From assembly GCF_000495915.1 (NCBI RefSeq), contig NZ_AOFQ01000062.1, forward strand, positions 111,385 through 175,384: 64,000 nucleotides of DNA, given 5' to 3'. This stretch comes from Stutzerimonas chloritidismutans AW-1 (GTDB lineage Bacteria; Pseudomonadota; Gammaproteobacteria; Pseudomonadales; Pseudomonadaceae). A model generated the notes under the pieces. That model saw only the letters and a program-made list of their open reading frames with translations. It was not told the DNA's origin and searched no databases. A program made the position numbers and the translations under genes. Positions 50,648-59,680 of this stretch are shown in pieces. Every line of letters starts with the position of its first letter. Position 1 is the stretch's first letter.

Positions 50648-52942
50648 TTACAACAACTCGAATCGCACGCTTTGCACCGACCGCGAGTCGAGGCCCAACT
50701 GGACTTCAAACTCGCCGGGCTCGGCCACGTAGTCGAGTCGCGCGTCAGGAAACTTCAGATCGTCCTCGCCCAGTTCAAAGCGCACTACCCGCGACTCGCC
50801 TGGCTCTAACATGAGCTTTTCGAAGCGCTTGAGTTCCTTGATCGGACGTACGCTGGAGCCGACCAGATCCTGCAGATACAGCTGCACTACCGTCGCGCCG
50901 GCGCGTGCGCCAGTGTTCTTTACCGTTACGCTGACCTCCAGAATCTGGCCGCGTTTCAGCTGATGCCGTGAAAGCTGCGGCTTCGCCAGCTCGAACTCGG
51001 TGTAGCTCAGGCCATAACCGAACGGGTACAGCGCACCGTTGGGTTCTTCGAAATACTGCGAGGTGTAGTTGCCAGGGCGACCCTCGACGTAGGGTCGGCC
51101 GAGTCGCGGGTGGTTGTAGTAGGTCGGAATCTGGCCAACCGAGCGCGGAAAGGAGATCGGCAGTTTGCCGGACGGGTTGTGCGCACCGAGCAGCACCTCG
51201 GCAATCGCGTGCCCGCCCTCGGTTCCGGCGAACCAGGTTTCCAGCACCGCGTCGGCGTGCTCCCTGGCCCAGCCCAGCTGCAACGGCCGGCCGTTCATCA
51301 GCACCACCACCAGCGGTTTGCCGGTGGCAGCCAGCGCTTCGAGCAGCGCCTGCTGGCTGGCCGGCAGCGTAAGGCTGGTACGGCTGGAGGATTCGTGGGA
51401 CATGCCGCGTGACTCGCCCACCGCAGCAACGATCACGTCAGCCTCGCGCGCGGCACGCACGGCCTCGTCGATCATCGCCTGCGGCGGGCGCGGGTCCTGC
51501 GTCACTTCTGGGCGATCCCAGTTGAGAAAGTTCAGGTACTCGATCAGTCGCGGATCGTCGGTGACGTTCGCGCCACGGGCATGAACGACCCGGCCGGAAT
51601 CGCCCACTGCAGCCTCGAGTCCCTGGCGCAGCGTCACCGTCTGTGCCGCCACACCGGCCGCCGACCAGCTGCCGAGCATGTCAACGTGGGAATCGGCCAG
51701 CGGGCCGACCAGCGCGATGGTCGCGTCCTTGCGCAGTGGCAGCGTCTGCTGACGGTTCTCCAGCAGGACCAGCGAGTCGCGCGCCACTTGCCTTGCCGCC
51801 TGGCGATGCAGGCGGCTTTCGGCATTGACCTCGACGGGGTCGTCCGCCGCCTTGCCGATACGCCGATGAGGATCATGGAACAGGCCGAGGTCGTACTTGG
51901 CACCGAGCACACGCCCCACGGCCTGGTCGATCAGCTCGATCGGCACCTCACCGCGCTCGACCAGCCCCGGCAGTTCCTGCAGATAAAGCGAGTCATGCAT
52001 GCTCAGATCGATACCCGCCTCGATCGCCAGGCGCGCAGCCTCGCGCCCGTCGCGGGCCACGCCGTGGCGCAGCAGTTCGTCGATGGCGCCGTGGTCGCTG
52101 ATGTTCAGCCCACGGAAGCCCCAGTCGTCGCGCAGCAGGTCGCGCAACAGCCAGCGGTTGGCGCTGGCCGGCATGCCGTTGACGGTGTTCAGCGCGATCA
52201 TCACGCCGCCTGCGCCGGCGTCCACCGCGGCACGGTATGGCGGTAGATAATCCTGATGCATACGCTGCGGACTCATGTCGACCACGTTGTAGTCGCGGCC
52301 CCCTTCCACCGCGCCGTACAGGGCGAAGTGCTTGACGCTGGCCATCACGCTGTCCGCGGCGCTCAGGCGCTCACCCTGATAGGCGCGCACCAGCGTGCCG
52401 GCGATCTGCGATACCAGGTAGGGATCTTCGCCGAAGCCTTCGGAGGTCCGGCCCCAGCGCGGATCACGGGTGATGTCGACCATCGGTGCAAATGTCAGGT
52501 CCAGGCCGTCGGCGCTGGCCTCGATGGCCGACACGCGACCGCTAAGGGCGATGGCCTCGAGATCCCAGCTCGACGCCAGCGCCAGGCTGATCGGGAAGAT
52601 GGTGCGGTGGCCGTGAATGACGTCGTAGGCGAAAAAGATCGGAACGCCCAGGCGACTGCGCAGCGCCGCATCCTGCATGGGGCGGTTGTCGGCGCGGGTG
52701 ACCGAATTGAAGGTGGCGCCAATGCGTCCGGCAGCGATCTCCTCGACGATCCGCTCGCGCGGCATGTCACCACCGATGCTGATCAGCCGCAGCTGGCCGA
52801 TCTTCTCCACCAGGGTCATGCGCTCGAGCAGGGTTTCGATCAGCGCCTGCCGGTCATCCAGCGGCAACGCGGGCTGTGCCGCACTGGCGAACGAGCCCAT
52901 CGCGCTGGCAAGCAGGACAAACGGCAACAGCCTTTTCATCAT
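50648..52942 (-). CDS. bglX: Periplasmic beta-glucosidase BglX (glycoside hydrolase family 3)
   Basis: The 764-residue enzyme has a signal peptide (MMKRLLPFVLLASAMGSFASA). GH3 domains follow: the N-terminal barrel with DLTFAPMVDITRDPRWGRTSEGFGEDP, VKHFALYG, and the nucleophile Asp in GLNISDHGAIDE. The C-terminal alpha/beta domain and a fibronectin-like beta domain come next. It releases glucose from beta-glucosides. Being upstream of opgGH, it may trim periplasmic glucans, though co-regulation is not shown. Start at 52942 follows GGAACGTG; an upstream ATG at 52960 is possible. Confidence 0.95.
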   Translation of the reverse strand: MMKRLLPFVLLASAMGSFASAAQPALPLDDRQALIETLLERMTLVEKIGQLRLISIGGDMPRERIVEEIAAGRIGATFNSVTRADNRPMQDAALRSRLGVPIFFAYDVIHGHRTIFPISLALASSWDLEAIALSGRVSAIEASADGLDLTFAPMVDITRDPRWGRTSEGFGEDPYLVSQIAGTLVRAYQGERLSAADSVMASVKHFALYGAVEGGRDYNVVDMSPQRMHQDYLPPYRAAVDAGAGGVMIALNTVNGMPASANRWLLRDLLRDDWGFRGLNISDHGAIDELLRHGVARDGREAARLAIEAGIDLSMHDSLYLQELPGLVERGEVPIELIDQAVGRVLGAKYDLGLFHDPHRRIGKAADDPVEVNAESRLHRQAARQVARDSLVLLENRQQTLPLRKDATIALVGPLADSHVDMLGSWSAAGVAAQTVTLRQGLEAAVGDSGRVVHARGANVTDDPRLIEYLNFLNWDRPEVTQDPRPPQAMIDEAVRAAREADVIVAAVGESRGMSHESSSRTSLTLPASQQALLEALAATGKPLVVVLMNGRPLQLGWAREHADAVLETWFAGTEGGHAIAEVLLGAHNPSGKLPISFPRSVGQIPTYYNHPRLGRPYVEGRPGNYTSQYFEEPNGALYPFGYGLSYTEFELAKPQLSRHQLKRGQILEVSVTVKNTGARAGATVVQLYLQDLVGSSVRPIKELKRFEKLMLEPGESRVVRFELGEDDLKFPDARLDYVAEPGEFEVQLGLDSRSVQSVRFELL

Positions 52943-53041
52943 CACGTTCCGCAACCCCATTCGTTAGAACCGATCAGCCACACACAGGCACACCCATCGC
53001 GCCGCCTGTGAAAGCCGATCGCAATGGGTTGAAGACAATTT

Positions 53042-53833
53042 TTAAAGTTCGATGGTGCCGTCGAGATAAAGCACGGCCTGCCCGGCCACCATCACACGAT
53101 CCGCTTCGACCCGGCAGTGCAGGATGCCGCTACGTTTCGACGCCTGCAGCGCCACCAGCTCGTTACGCCCCAGCCGCTCGGCCCAGTACGGCGCAAGCCC
53201 GGCATGGATGGAGCCGGTGACCGGGTCCTCGTCGCCGCCGTTGGCTGGCCAGAAATAACGGGAGGCGAAATCCTGCTCGCGTCCCGGCGCGGTCACTACC
53301 ACATCCAGTGGCGCCAGCGTGCGCAGCGCCTGCAGATCGGGCGCCAGCGCCCTGACCTCGCGCTCGTCACGGTAGACGGCGAACCATGCCTGCGGACTGC
53401 ACAGCACCGCTTCCGGCTCGCACCCAAGCCCCTGCAACAATGCCGCCGGCGGTTCGGCAACCGGTTCCGGCGCGCGGTTGGGGAAGCTCATTTCCAGCAT
53501 GCCATCAGCCCGTCGCTGCACCGCCAAGTCACCCACAGCGGCGGCGCGGAAGGTCAGCGGTGCCTGAGCCAGGCCCGCTTCCAGCAGCACAAAGGCGCTG
53601 GCCAGCGTGGCATGGCCGCAGAAGTCGATTTCAGTCAGTGGCGAAAACCAGCGGATGTGAAACGCCCCGTCCGCTTCGCGTACGAAAAAGGCCGTTTCAG
53701 AAAGATTGTTTTCGGCGGCGATGGCTTGCATCAGCGCGTCCGGCAGCCAGGTTTGCAGGGGTATCACTGCCGCGGGATTGCCCCTGAAGCGCTCGGCAGT
53801 GAAGGCATCGACCTGGAACATCCGCAATTTCAT
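53042..53833 (-). CDS. PhzF-family isomerase
   Basis: The 263-residue protein has two PhzF-like halves. It has the N-terminal FQVDAFTAERFRGNPAAVIPL with NLSETAFFV (catalytic Glu), IDFCGHATLASAFVLLE, and the second-half DPVTGSIHAGLAPYW. Members are epimerases or isomerases of varied substrates; most are unrelated to phenazine synthesis. It is a lone gene between bglX and the lrgB-like gene. Confidence 0.92.
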   Translation of the reverse strand: MKLRMFQVDAFTAERFRGNPAAVIPLQTWLPDALMQAIAAENNLSETAFFVREADGAFHIRWFSPLTEIDFCGHATLASAFVLLEAGLAQAPLTFRAAAVGDLAVQRRADGMLEMSFPNRAPEPVAEPPAALLQGLGCEPEAVLCSPQAWFAVYRDEREVRALAPDLQALRTLAPLDVVVTAPGREQDFASRYFWPANGGDEDPVTGSIHAGLAPYWAERLGRNELVALQASKRSGILHCRVEADRVMVAGQAVLYLDGTIEL

Positions 53834-53964
53834 GTTTGCACCCTGTGCACGGTCAAGCGACCGCTGCCTACTCTAACCGGGCGGACGGAGTGCTAGCCAG
53901 TGGTGCGTGAAGGCTGAAGGGCCCGGAATCCGTCCGGTTCACCTACTTTCGGCAGCGCCGCGCA

Positions 53965-54675
53965 TCAGCCCAGGGCAAAGGGCAGCAGCAGCGCGATCAG
54001 GATGCCCAGCAGACTCATGCCCAGCGCGGCGAAAGCGCCGCATTCGTCACCCTCTTCCAACGCCCTCGCCGTACCGATGGCATGCGCGTTGATGCCATAG
54101 CTGAGGCCCCGCGCGGCGGGATGCTCGACACCTGCCCAGCGCAGCAACAGCGGCCCCAACGCGGTGCCGATAACGCCGGTGAGCATGACGAACACCGCCG
54201 CCAGCGAGGCCAGTCCACCGAGCTGCTCGGCCACCAGCATGGCGATGGGCATGGTCGCCGACTTCGGCGCCAGGCTCATCAGCACCGGCAGCTGCGCGCC
54301 CAGCGCCCAGGCGATCACCAGCGTCAGCACCACGCTGAGCACGCCGCCCACAGCCAGGGTAATGACGATCGGCCAGAACAATTGCTGAATCCGCTTGAGG
54401 TGACGATGCAGCGGCACCGCCAGCGCCACGGTTGCAGGCCCCAGCAACATGGCGATCAACGAGGCACCCTCGCGGTAGCGCGCGTACTCCAAATCCACCA
54501 GGGTGAGCGTGCCGACTACCAGCAGCATGCCGATCATCACCGGCTGCAGAACCAACCAGCCGCTACGCCGATAGAGCATCAGCGCGAGTTTGAAAGCGAT
54601 CAGCGTCAGCGCCACGGCGAACAGCGGATGCACCACGACGGCCGCCCAGGCCGTGCGCCAGTCGAGAACCGTCAT
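53965..54675 (-). CDS. LrgB/CidB-family membrane protein
   Basis: This polytopic protein of 236 residues has about six to seven helices. The family block LAPKSATMPIAMLVAEQLGG (with GLSYGINAHAIGTARALEEGDECGAFA at the C terminus) is clear. With its LrgA-like partner it belongs to the holin-like CidAB/LrgAB system, linked to autolysis control and, in newer work, to pyruvate or small-acid transport. It overlaps the upstream lrgA-like gene by four bases. Confidence 0.93.
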   Translation of the reverse strand: MTVLDWRTAWAAVVVHPLFAVALTLIAFKLALMLYRRSGWLVLQPVMIGMLLVVGTLTLVDLEYARYREGASLIAMLLGPATVALAVPLHRHLKRIQQLFWPIVITLAVGGVLSVVLTLVIAWALGAQLPVLMSLAPKSATMPIAMLVAEQLGGLASLAAVFVMLTGVIGTALGPLLLRWAGVEHPAARGLSYGINAHAIGTARALEEGDECGAFAALGMSLLGILIALLLPFALG

Positions 54676-55037
54676 GCCTGATCCTCCCGCTTGAGATCGA
54701 GCCGGCGAATCAGTCGCTGCATCAGCCAGCCGCAGAACGGCACGGTGATCAGCAACGACAGCACCAGCCCGGCGGCGATGGCAGGCAGGTCATCCAGCAG
54801 CGCGGCGCCGCTGGTCATGATTCCGGCGGCGGGCACGATGAGCAGCAGCGGCAGGTACTGCAGCAGCAGCGCCGCGGTCTTCTCCAGCGACTCGGGAATG
54901 CTGCGGCGCAGCAACAGGAGGCCAAACAGCAACAGCATGCCGATGATTGGCCCAGGCAATGCCGGCAGCAGCACCAGATTGATCAGGTTGCCGAACAGTT
55001 GCAGCAGCACCAGCCAGGTCAGGCCCTTGAGAATCAT
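54672..55037 (-). CDS. LrgA/CidA-family holin-like membrane protein
   Basis: The 121-residue protein has four hydrophobic helices and the family features LPGPIIGMLLLFGLLLL and FLLQYLPLLLIVPAAGIM-like helix 3 (here LLQYLPLLLIVPAAGIMTSG). It is the expected partner of the LrgB-like protein, and the two genes overlap. No LytR- or LysR-type regulator is adjacent. The 301-base gap upstream separates it from divergent ccoG and holds an FNR-like box. Confidence 0.92.
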   Translation of the reverse strand: MILKGLTWLVLLQLFGNLINLVLLPALPGPIIGMLLLFGLLLLRRSIPESLEKTAALLLQYLPLLLIVPAAGIMTSGAALLDDLPAIAAGLVLSLLITVPFCGWLMQRLIRRLDLKREDQA

Positions 55038-55186
55038 CGGCGGCGCTCCATTGACGGCAGGTCAGAAATCATGACGACAGCTCCTCAGTGCGTGGCAAAA
55101 GGTTTCGACTATGGCTTTGTTGGCAGCGGCGCAACAGATGCAGATTGGCACTAAAAAAGCAGATCAGCCGATCCCGAAACGTTCCA

Positions 55187-55200
55187 CTGATGCAGGTCAA
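55187..55200. promoter_or_regulatory. FNR/ANR-like box in the lrgA-ccoG gap
   Basis: CTGAT-GCAG-GTCAA matches 8 of 10 positions of TTGAT-N4-ATCAA. It lies 139 bases upstream of the ccoG ATG. The gap 55038-55338 otherwise holds a short run of A at 55153-55158 and no ORF, RNA gene or repeat that I can support. Confidence 0.45.
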
Positions 55201-55338
55201 CCCATTGTCCGAAGACGTTGCAGGGCAGGCAACCGATGCTCATCTGATCTGTATTTTGGCTGTTCATCTGAGTCTGTTATGCAGCACCACTGGCAGGGAT
55301 CATCCGCTTCGCCTGAAATGCCTATGGGGCGAAGCCTA

Positions 55339-56757
55339 ATGACCGACCGCATACCCGCGCAGATCATCGAAACCGTTGATCCCAGCCAACCGATCCGCCT
55401 GACGCCCGCGCAGGGCGGCGGGCCCATTCATACGCGCAGTTTCAGCGGCCGGTTCCGCAACCTGCGCCTGTTGGGCGGCGCGCTGCTGATGCTGCTCTAC
55501 TTCGGCACCGTCTGGCTGAACTGGAACGGGCGCCAGGCGGTGCTGTGGGATCTGGACCGGCAGCAGTTTCACATCTTCGGCGCCACCTTCTGGCCGCAGG
55601 ATTTCATCCTGCTCTCGGCGATTCTGATCATCGCCGCGTTCGGCCTGTTCTTCATCACCGTGCTGGCCGGACGCATCTGGTGCGGCTACGCCTGCCCGCA
55701 GAGCACCTGGACCTGGATGTTCATGTGGGTGGAAAAGATCACCGAGGGTGATCGCCTGCAGCGCATCAAGCTCGACGCCGCGCCCTGGTCGGCCGCCAAG
55801 CTGCTGCGCCGTGCCGCCAAGCACACGCTATGGCTGGCCATCAGCCTGGCCACGGCGATGGCGTTCGTCGGCTATTTCACCCCGGTGCGCGAACTGGTGG
55901 CCGACCTCGCCCGCTTCGAGGTCGGTGCCACCACCGCCTTCTGGCTGCTGTTCTTCACTGCCGCGACTTATATCAACGCCGGCTGGCTGCGCGAGCAGGT
56001 GTGCCTGCACATGTGCCCCTACTCGCGCTTCCAGAGCGTGATGTTCGACGCCGATACCCTGCTCGTCTCCTACGACACAGCCCGTGGCGAGAACCGCGGC
56101 GCGCGACGCAAGGGCAGCGACCCGCGCGCGCAAGGCCTCGGTGACTGCGTCGACTGCACGCTGTGCGTGCAGGTCTGCCCCACCGGCATCGACATCCGCG
56201 ACGGCCTACAGCTGGACTGCATCAGCTGCGGTGCCTGCATCGACGTCTGCGACAGCGTCATGGACCGGATGGGTTACGCTCGCGGCCTGCTGCGCTACAC
56301 CTCCGAACGCGCGCTCAAAGGCGGCGCCACCCGCCTCTTGCGGCCGCGCCTGATCGGATATGCCGTGGCGATGACGGCGATGATCGCCGCCTTCGTCTGG
56401 GCACTGGACGCGCGGCCGCAGCTGCAGCTGGACGTCACCCGCGACCGCACGCTGTACCGCGAGAACATGCAGGGGCAGATCGAAAACATGTACCGCCTCA
56501 AGCTGATCAACAAGACCCAGCAAGCGCGCCGCTACGCGCTCGGGCTGGAAGGCGGGCCGTTCGCACTGCAGGGACCGCGCGAGATCGCCCTGGCCCCGGG
56601 CGAGATCGCCGACCTGCCGGTCAGCGTTGCGCTGCTCGACAACGCCCGCGACTTCAGCCGCGAGCTGCGTTTCGAGGTCAGCGACCTGGCCGAGCCGAGC
56701 AGCCGGGTGAGTACACCGAGCACCTTCGTCGCCCCCATCGCGGCGCTACGCCAGTAG
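55339..56757 (+). CDS. ccoG: CcoG (RdxA/FixG) cytochrome cbb3 oxidase accessory protein
   Basis: The 472-residue membrane protein reduces Cu(II) to Cu(I) for assembly of cbb3 oxidase. There are about five helices, a membrane motif GRIWCGYACPQSTW, CLHMCPYSRFQ, and a ferredoxin-type cluster domain CVDCTLCVQVCPTGIDI / CISCGACIDVCD. A periplasmic Ig-like FixG_C domain follows (YRLKLINKTQQARRYAL). I use ATG 55339 (MTDRIPAQ); ATG 55324 is also possible. It lies apart from any ccoNOPQ genes in this window and just upstream of a MocR-type regulator. Confidence 0.93.
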   Translation: MTDRIPAQIIETVDPSQPIRLTPAQGGGPIHTRSFSGRFRNLRLLGGALLMLLYFGTVWLNWNGRQAVLWDLDRQQFHIFGATFWPQDFILLSAILIIAAFGLFFITVLAGRIWCGYACPQSTWTWMFMWVEKITEGDRLQRIKLDAAPWSAAKLLRRAAKHTLWLAISLATAMAFVGYFTPVRELVADLARFEVGATTAFWLLFFTAATYINAGWLREQVCLHMCPYSRFQSVMFDADTLLVSYDTARGENRGARRKGSDPRAQGLGDCVDCTLCVQVCPTGIDIRDGLQLDCISCGACIDVCDSVMDRMGYARGLLRYTSERALKGGATRLLRPRLIGYAVAMTAMIAAFVWALDARPQLQLDVTRDRTLYRENMQGQIENMYRLKLINKTQQARRYALGLEGGPFALQGPREIALAPGEIADLPVSVALLDNARDFSRELRFEVSDLAEPSSRVSTPSTFVAPIAALRQ

Positions 56758-56764
56758 ACTGGCC

Positions 56765-58201
56765 ATGCCCAACCGCCACGGCCCGGACACGATGAAGCGC
56801 TACGAGAAATTCGCCGACGAGATTGCCGAACTGATCCGCAGTGGCGTGCTCGCGCCGGGAGAAAAGGTGCCCTCGGTGCGCCACGCCAGCCGCACCTACG
56901 GCGTCAGCCCGTCCACCGTGTTCCAGGCCTACTACCTGCTGGAAGACCGCGGGCTGATCCAGGCGCGGGCGCGTTCGGGCTATTTCGTCCGCGAACATGC
57001 CAAGCGCCCGTTGCACGAACCGGACATCAGCCTGCGTCCGGCGGAAACCACCGATGTCGGCGTCAGCGAGCTGGTGTTCTCGGTGCTCGCCTCGCTGCGC
57101 GACCCGGCCACGGTGCCCTTCGGTTCGGCCTTTCCCAGTCCCGAGCTGTTTCCCCTGCAGCGCCTGGCGCGCTCGATGGCACAGAGCGTGCGCGACATGC
57201 CGGCACGCGAGGTGATTGCCGAGATGACCGCCGGCAACCCGGACCTGCGCCGGCAGATCGCCCTGCGCTACATGGTCAGCGGTGTGATGCTGCCGATGGA
57301 CGAACTGGTGATCACCACCGGTGCGATGGAGGCTCTGAACCTCTGCCTGCAGGTGGTAACCGAACCGGGTGATCTGGTGGCCATCGAGGCGCCAGCGTTC
57401 TACGCCACGCTGCAGGTACTGGAACGGCTCAAGCTCAAGGCGGTGGAGATTCCGGTGCACCCACGCGAAGGCATCGACCTCGACATCCTCGCCGATCGCC
57501 TCGCGCACTTGCCTATCAAGGCCTGCTGGTTCATGAGCAGCCTGCAGAACCCGCTGGGCGCGAGCATGGGCGAGGCGAAGAAGCAGCAGCTCTATGAGCT
57601 GTTGCAGCGCCATCAGGTGCCGCTGATCGAGGACGACGTCTACGCCGAGCTGTACTTCACCCGCGAGCCGCCCAAGCCGGTGAAAAGCCATGATCGCGAA
57701 GGTCTGGTGATGCACTGCGGCTCGTTCTCCAAGAGTCTCGCGCCCGGTTACCGGGTCGGCTGGGTTGCCGGCGGTCGCTATGCCGAGCAGATCGCCCGGC
57801 TCAAGCTGATGACCACCATTTCCCCTTCCGTGCCGGCGCAAGCCGCCATCGCCGATTACCTGCAGCATGGCGGCTACGACCGTCACCTGCGCAAGCTGCG
57901 TCACGCGCTGGAGATGCAGCAGGGTGCGATGCTCGCTTCCGCCGCCCGCCATTTCCCTGCGAGCACGCGAGTCACCCGGCCCAGCGGCGGCTACTTTCTG
58001 TGGTTCGAATTTCCCGAGCAGGTGGATTCGCTGCAGCTGCTGCAACTGGCGCTGGCCCAGGGCATTAGCCTGGCACCGGGGCCGATCTTCTCGGCGACCC
58101 AGCGCTTTCGCAACTGCGCGCGGCTGAATCACGGCCATCCATGGGACGCCCGCAGCGAGCAGGCGATGGAGTTGCTGGGCAGGATGCTGAAGTCGTTCTG
58201 A
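56765..58201 (+). CDS. MocR-type (GntR plus aminotransferase) transcriptional regulator
   Basis: The chimeric protein has an N-terminal GntR winged helix (about residues 10-75, LIRSGVLAPGEKVPSVRHAS, YGVSPSTVFQAYYLLEDRGLI). Joined to it is a fold-type I aminotransferase domain with SSLQNPLGASM, IEDDVYAEL and the PLP-binding Lys in CGSFSKSLAPGYRVGW. Such regulators use PLP to sense amino-acid or vitamin B6-related ligands. The start may be ATG 56765 or ATG 56792 (MKRYEKFADEIAEL), which begins the conserved domain. It starts eight bases after ccoG. Confidence 0.9.
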   Translation: MPNRHGPDTMKRYEKFADEIAELIRSGVLAPGEKVPSVRHASRTYGVSPSTVFQAYYLLEDRGLIQARARSGYFVREHAKRPLHEPDISLRPAETTDVGVSELVFSVLASLRDPATVPFGSAFPSPELFPLQRLARSMAQSVRDMPAREVIAEMTAGNPDLRRQIALRYMVSGVMLPMDELVITTGAMEALNLCLQVVTEPGDLVAIEAPAFYATLQVLERLKLKAVEIPVHPREGIDLDILADRLAHLPIKACWFMSSLQNPLGASMGEAKKQQLYELLQRHQVPLIEDDVYAELYFTREPPKPVKSHDREGLVMHCGSFSKSLAPGYRVGWVAGGRYAEQIARLKLMTTISPSVPAQAAIADYLQHGGYDRHLRKLRHALEMQQGAMLASAARHFPASTRVTRPSGGYFLWFEFPEQVDSLQLLQLALAQGISLAPGPIFSATQRFRNCARLNHGHPWDARSEQAMELLGRMLKSF

Positions 58202-58219
58202 GGCACGGTGCCGAGATGT

Positions 58220-59638
58220 TCAGTCGCAGTCTTGTGGCTGTCCGCCTCGGGCCTTCATCAAGTACATGCGTTCATCGGCCTGCTTGAGCAGCTGGGCCTC
58301 CACATCACCGTCCTCGGGATAGAGCGCGGTGCCAATGCTCAAGCCGATTGCGAGGCTGTGCTCGGCAATCTGCATCGGCTGCTCGAAGGCCGCGCGGATC
58401 TTGTCGACGACGCGGCGGGCATCCTCTGCCTCGGCGATGCTTTCCAGCAGCACCACGAACTCATCGCCACCCAGCCGCGCCACGGTATCGGTGTCGCGCA
58501 CGCAGTGCGTGAGGCGATCGGCCACTGCGCGCAGCAGCTGGTCGCCACCGCTGTGTCCGTAGGTATCGTTGACCTGCTTGAAGCGATCCAGATCCACGTA
58601 GAGCAAGGCGACGCGTCCGCCATTGCGCCGCACCCGCGCCAAGGCCGTGTCCAGGCGATCGCGAAAACAGGCGCGATTCGGCAGGCCGGTGAGTTCGTCG
58701 TACTGCGCCATCCGGTGCAGGCGTGCATACAGCTGCTTGCGCTCGATTGCCGTGACCACCTGCACCGAGACGAACTGCAGCAGCTCCTGATCCTTCTCGG
58801 TGTAGGGCGCGGCCGTGCTCTTGAGCAACAGCACGCCGATCACCCCCTCGCTCGAACTGAGCGGCACCCCCAGCCACCAGGCATGGGTATCCCCATCACC
58901 GAGCGGAAGCGCCAGCGCTGGCATCGAGTCCGCATTGAAGCGCAACGGCTGCGCGCCATGCAGAACGGAGAAACACAGGGACGCCGCAGGTTCCGCTGGC
59001 AGCCCGGCCGAATCGAGCGCCAGCGCCTGGTAGGGATAACTCAGCTCGCCGCTGGCAGCATTGCGGATGGCCACGATGAAATCGTCCACCGGCAGCAGCT
59101 GGGCGATGGTCAGATGGATCTGCTGATACAGCGCTGCGAGGTCCTTGGCCCCGTGCGCCGCCTCGGAGATCGAATAGAGCGCCGCCTGCATCGCTTCGGA
59201 CTGCTTGCGCTGGGTGATGTCGCGCGCCACGCCGATGCGCAGCTTGTTATCGGTCGACCAGCAGGCCGACCACATGATGTGCACCACACCGCCGTCCTTG
59301 CGCACGTAGCGGTTCTCGAAGTGCAGCAGCGGCTGATCGGCCATGACCTCCTTGGCGGCGGCCAGGGTCCGGGCACGGTCTTCGGGGTAGACCATCTCGA
59401 TCATCCGCTTGCCGAGCATCTCCTGCGGGGTGTAGCCGAAGATGCGCTCGCAGGCGGCGCTGACGTAGACGAAGTTGCCCTGCGCATCGACCACGCAGAT
59501 GGCATCCAGCAACAAATCGATGACACTTTCAAGAGGCGCGTAGCTATCCGTCTTCACAGCGGCAGACCTACTTCGGCCATTGGGCACGGGCATGGCGATC
59601 GGGGCGGCGCCGTCGCGCGGCTGATCGCTCGTTCCCAT
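58220..59638 (-). CDS. PAS-GAF diguanylate cyclase
   Basis: The 472-residue protein has a PAS domain with PAC segment (about 38-155), a GAF domain (about 165-310) and a GGDEF domain (about 315-470) with the intact RLGGDEFVV active site. RDTD five residues before it forms the product-inhibition I-site. No membrane helix is present, so it is a cytoplasmic sensor making cyclic di-GMP. The signal is unknown. It converges with the MocR-type gene. Confidence 0.93.
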   Translation of the reverse strand: MGTSDQPRDGAAPIAMPVPNGRSRSAAVKTDSYAPLESVIDLLLDAICVVDAQGNFVYVSAACERIFGYTPQEMLGKRMIEMVYPEDRARTLAAAKEVMADQPLLHFENRYVRKDGGVVHIMWSACWSTDNKLRIGVARDITQRKQSEAMQAALYSISEAAHGAKDLAALYQQIHLTIAQLLPVDDFIVAIRNAASGELSYPYQALALDSAGLPAEPAASLCFSVLHGAQPLRFNADSMPALALPLGDGDTHAWWLGVPLSSSEGVIGVLLLKSTAAPYTEKDQELLQFVSVQVVTAIERKQLYARLHRMAQYDELTGLPNRACFRDRLDTALARVRRNGGRVALLYVDLDRFKQVNDTYGHSGGDQLLRAVADRLTHCVRDTDTVARLGGDEFVVLLESIAEAEDARRVVDKIRAAFEQPMQIAEHSLAIGLSIGTALYPEDGDVEAQLLKQADERMYLMKARGGQPQDCD

Positions 59639-59680
59639 GCCCTAAGCATCGCCCAAATCCGCAGCCGCCGCGCTGTTTTT

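Noticed and set aside
52950..53041. CCCAT..ATGGG imperfect repeat as a phzF terminator
   Set aside because: The arms are short and far apart with mismatches; not enough to call.
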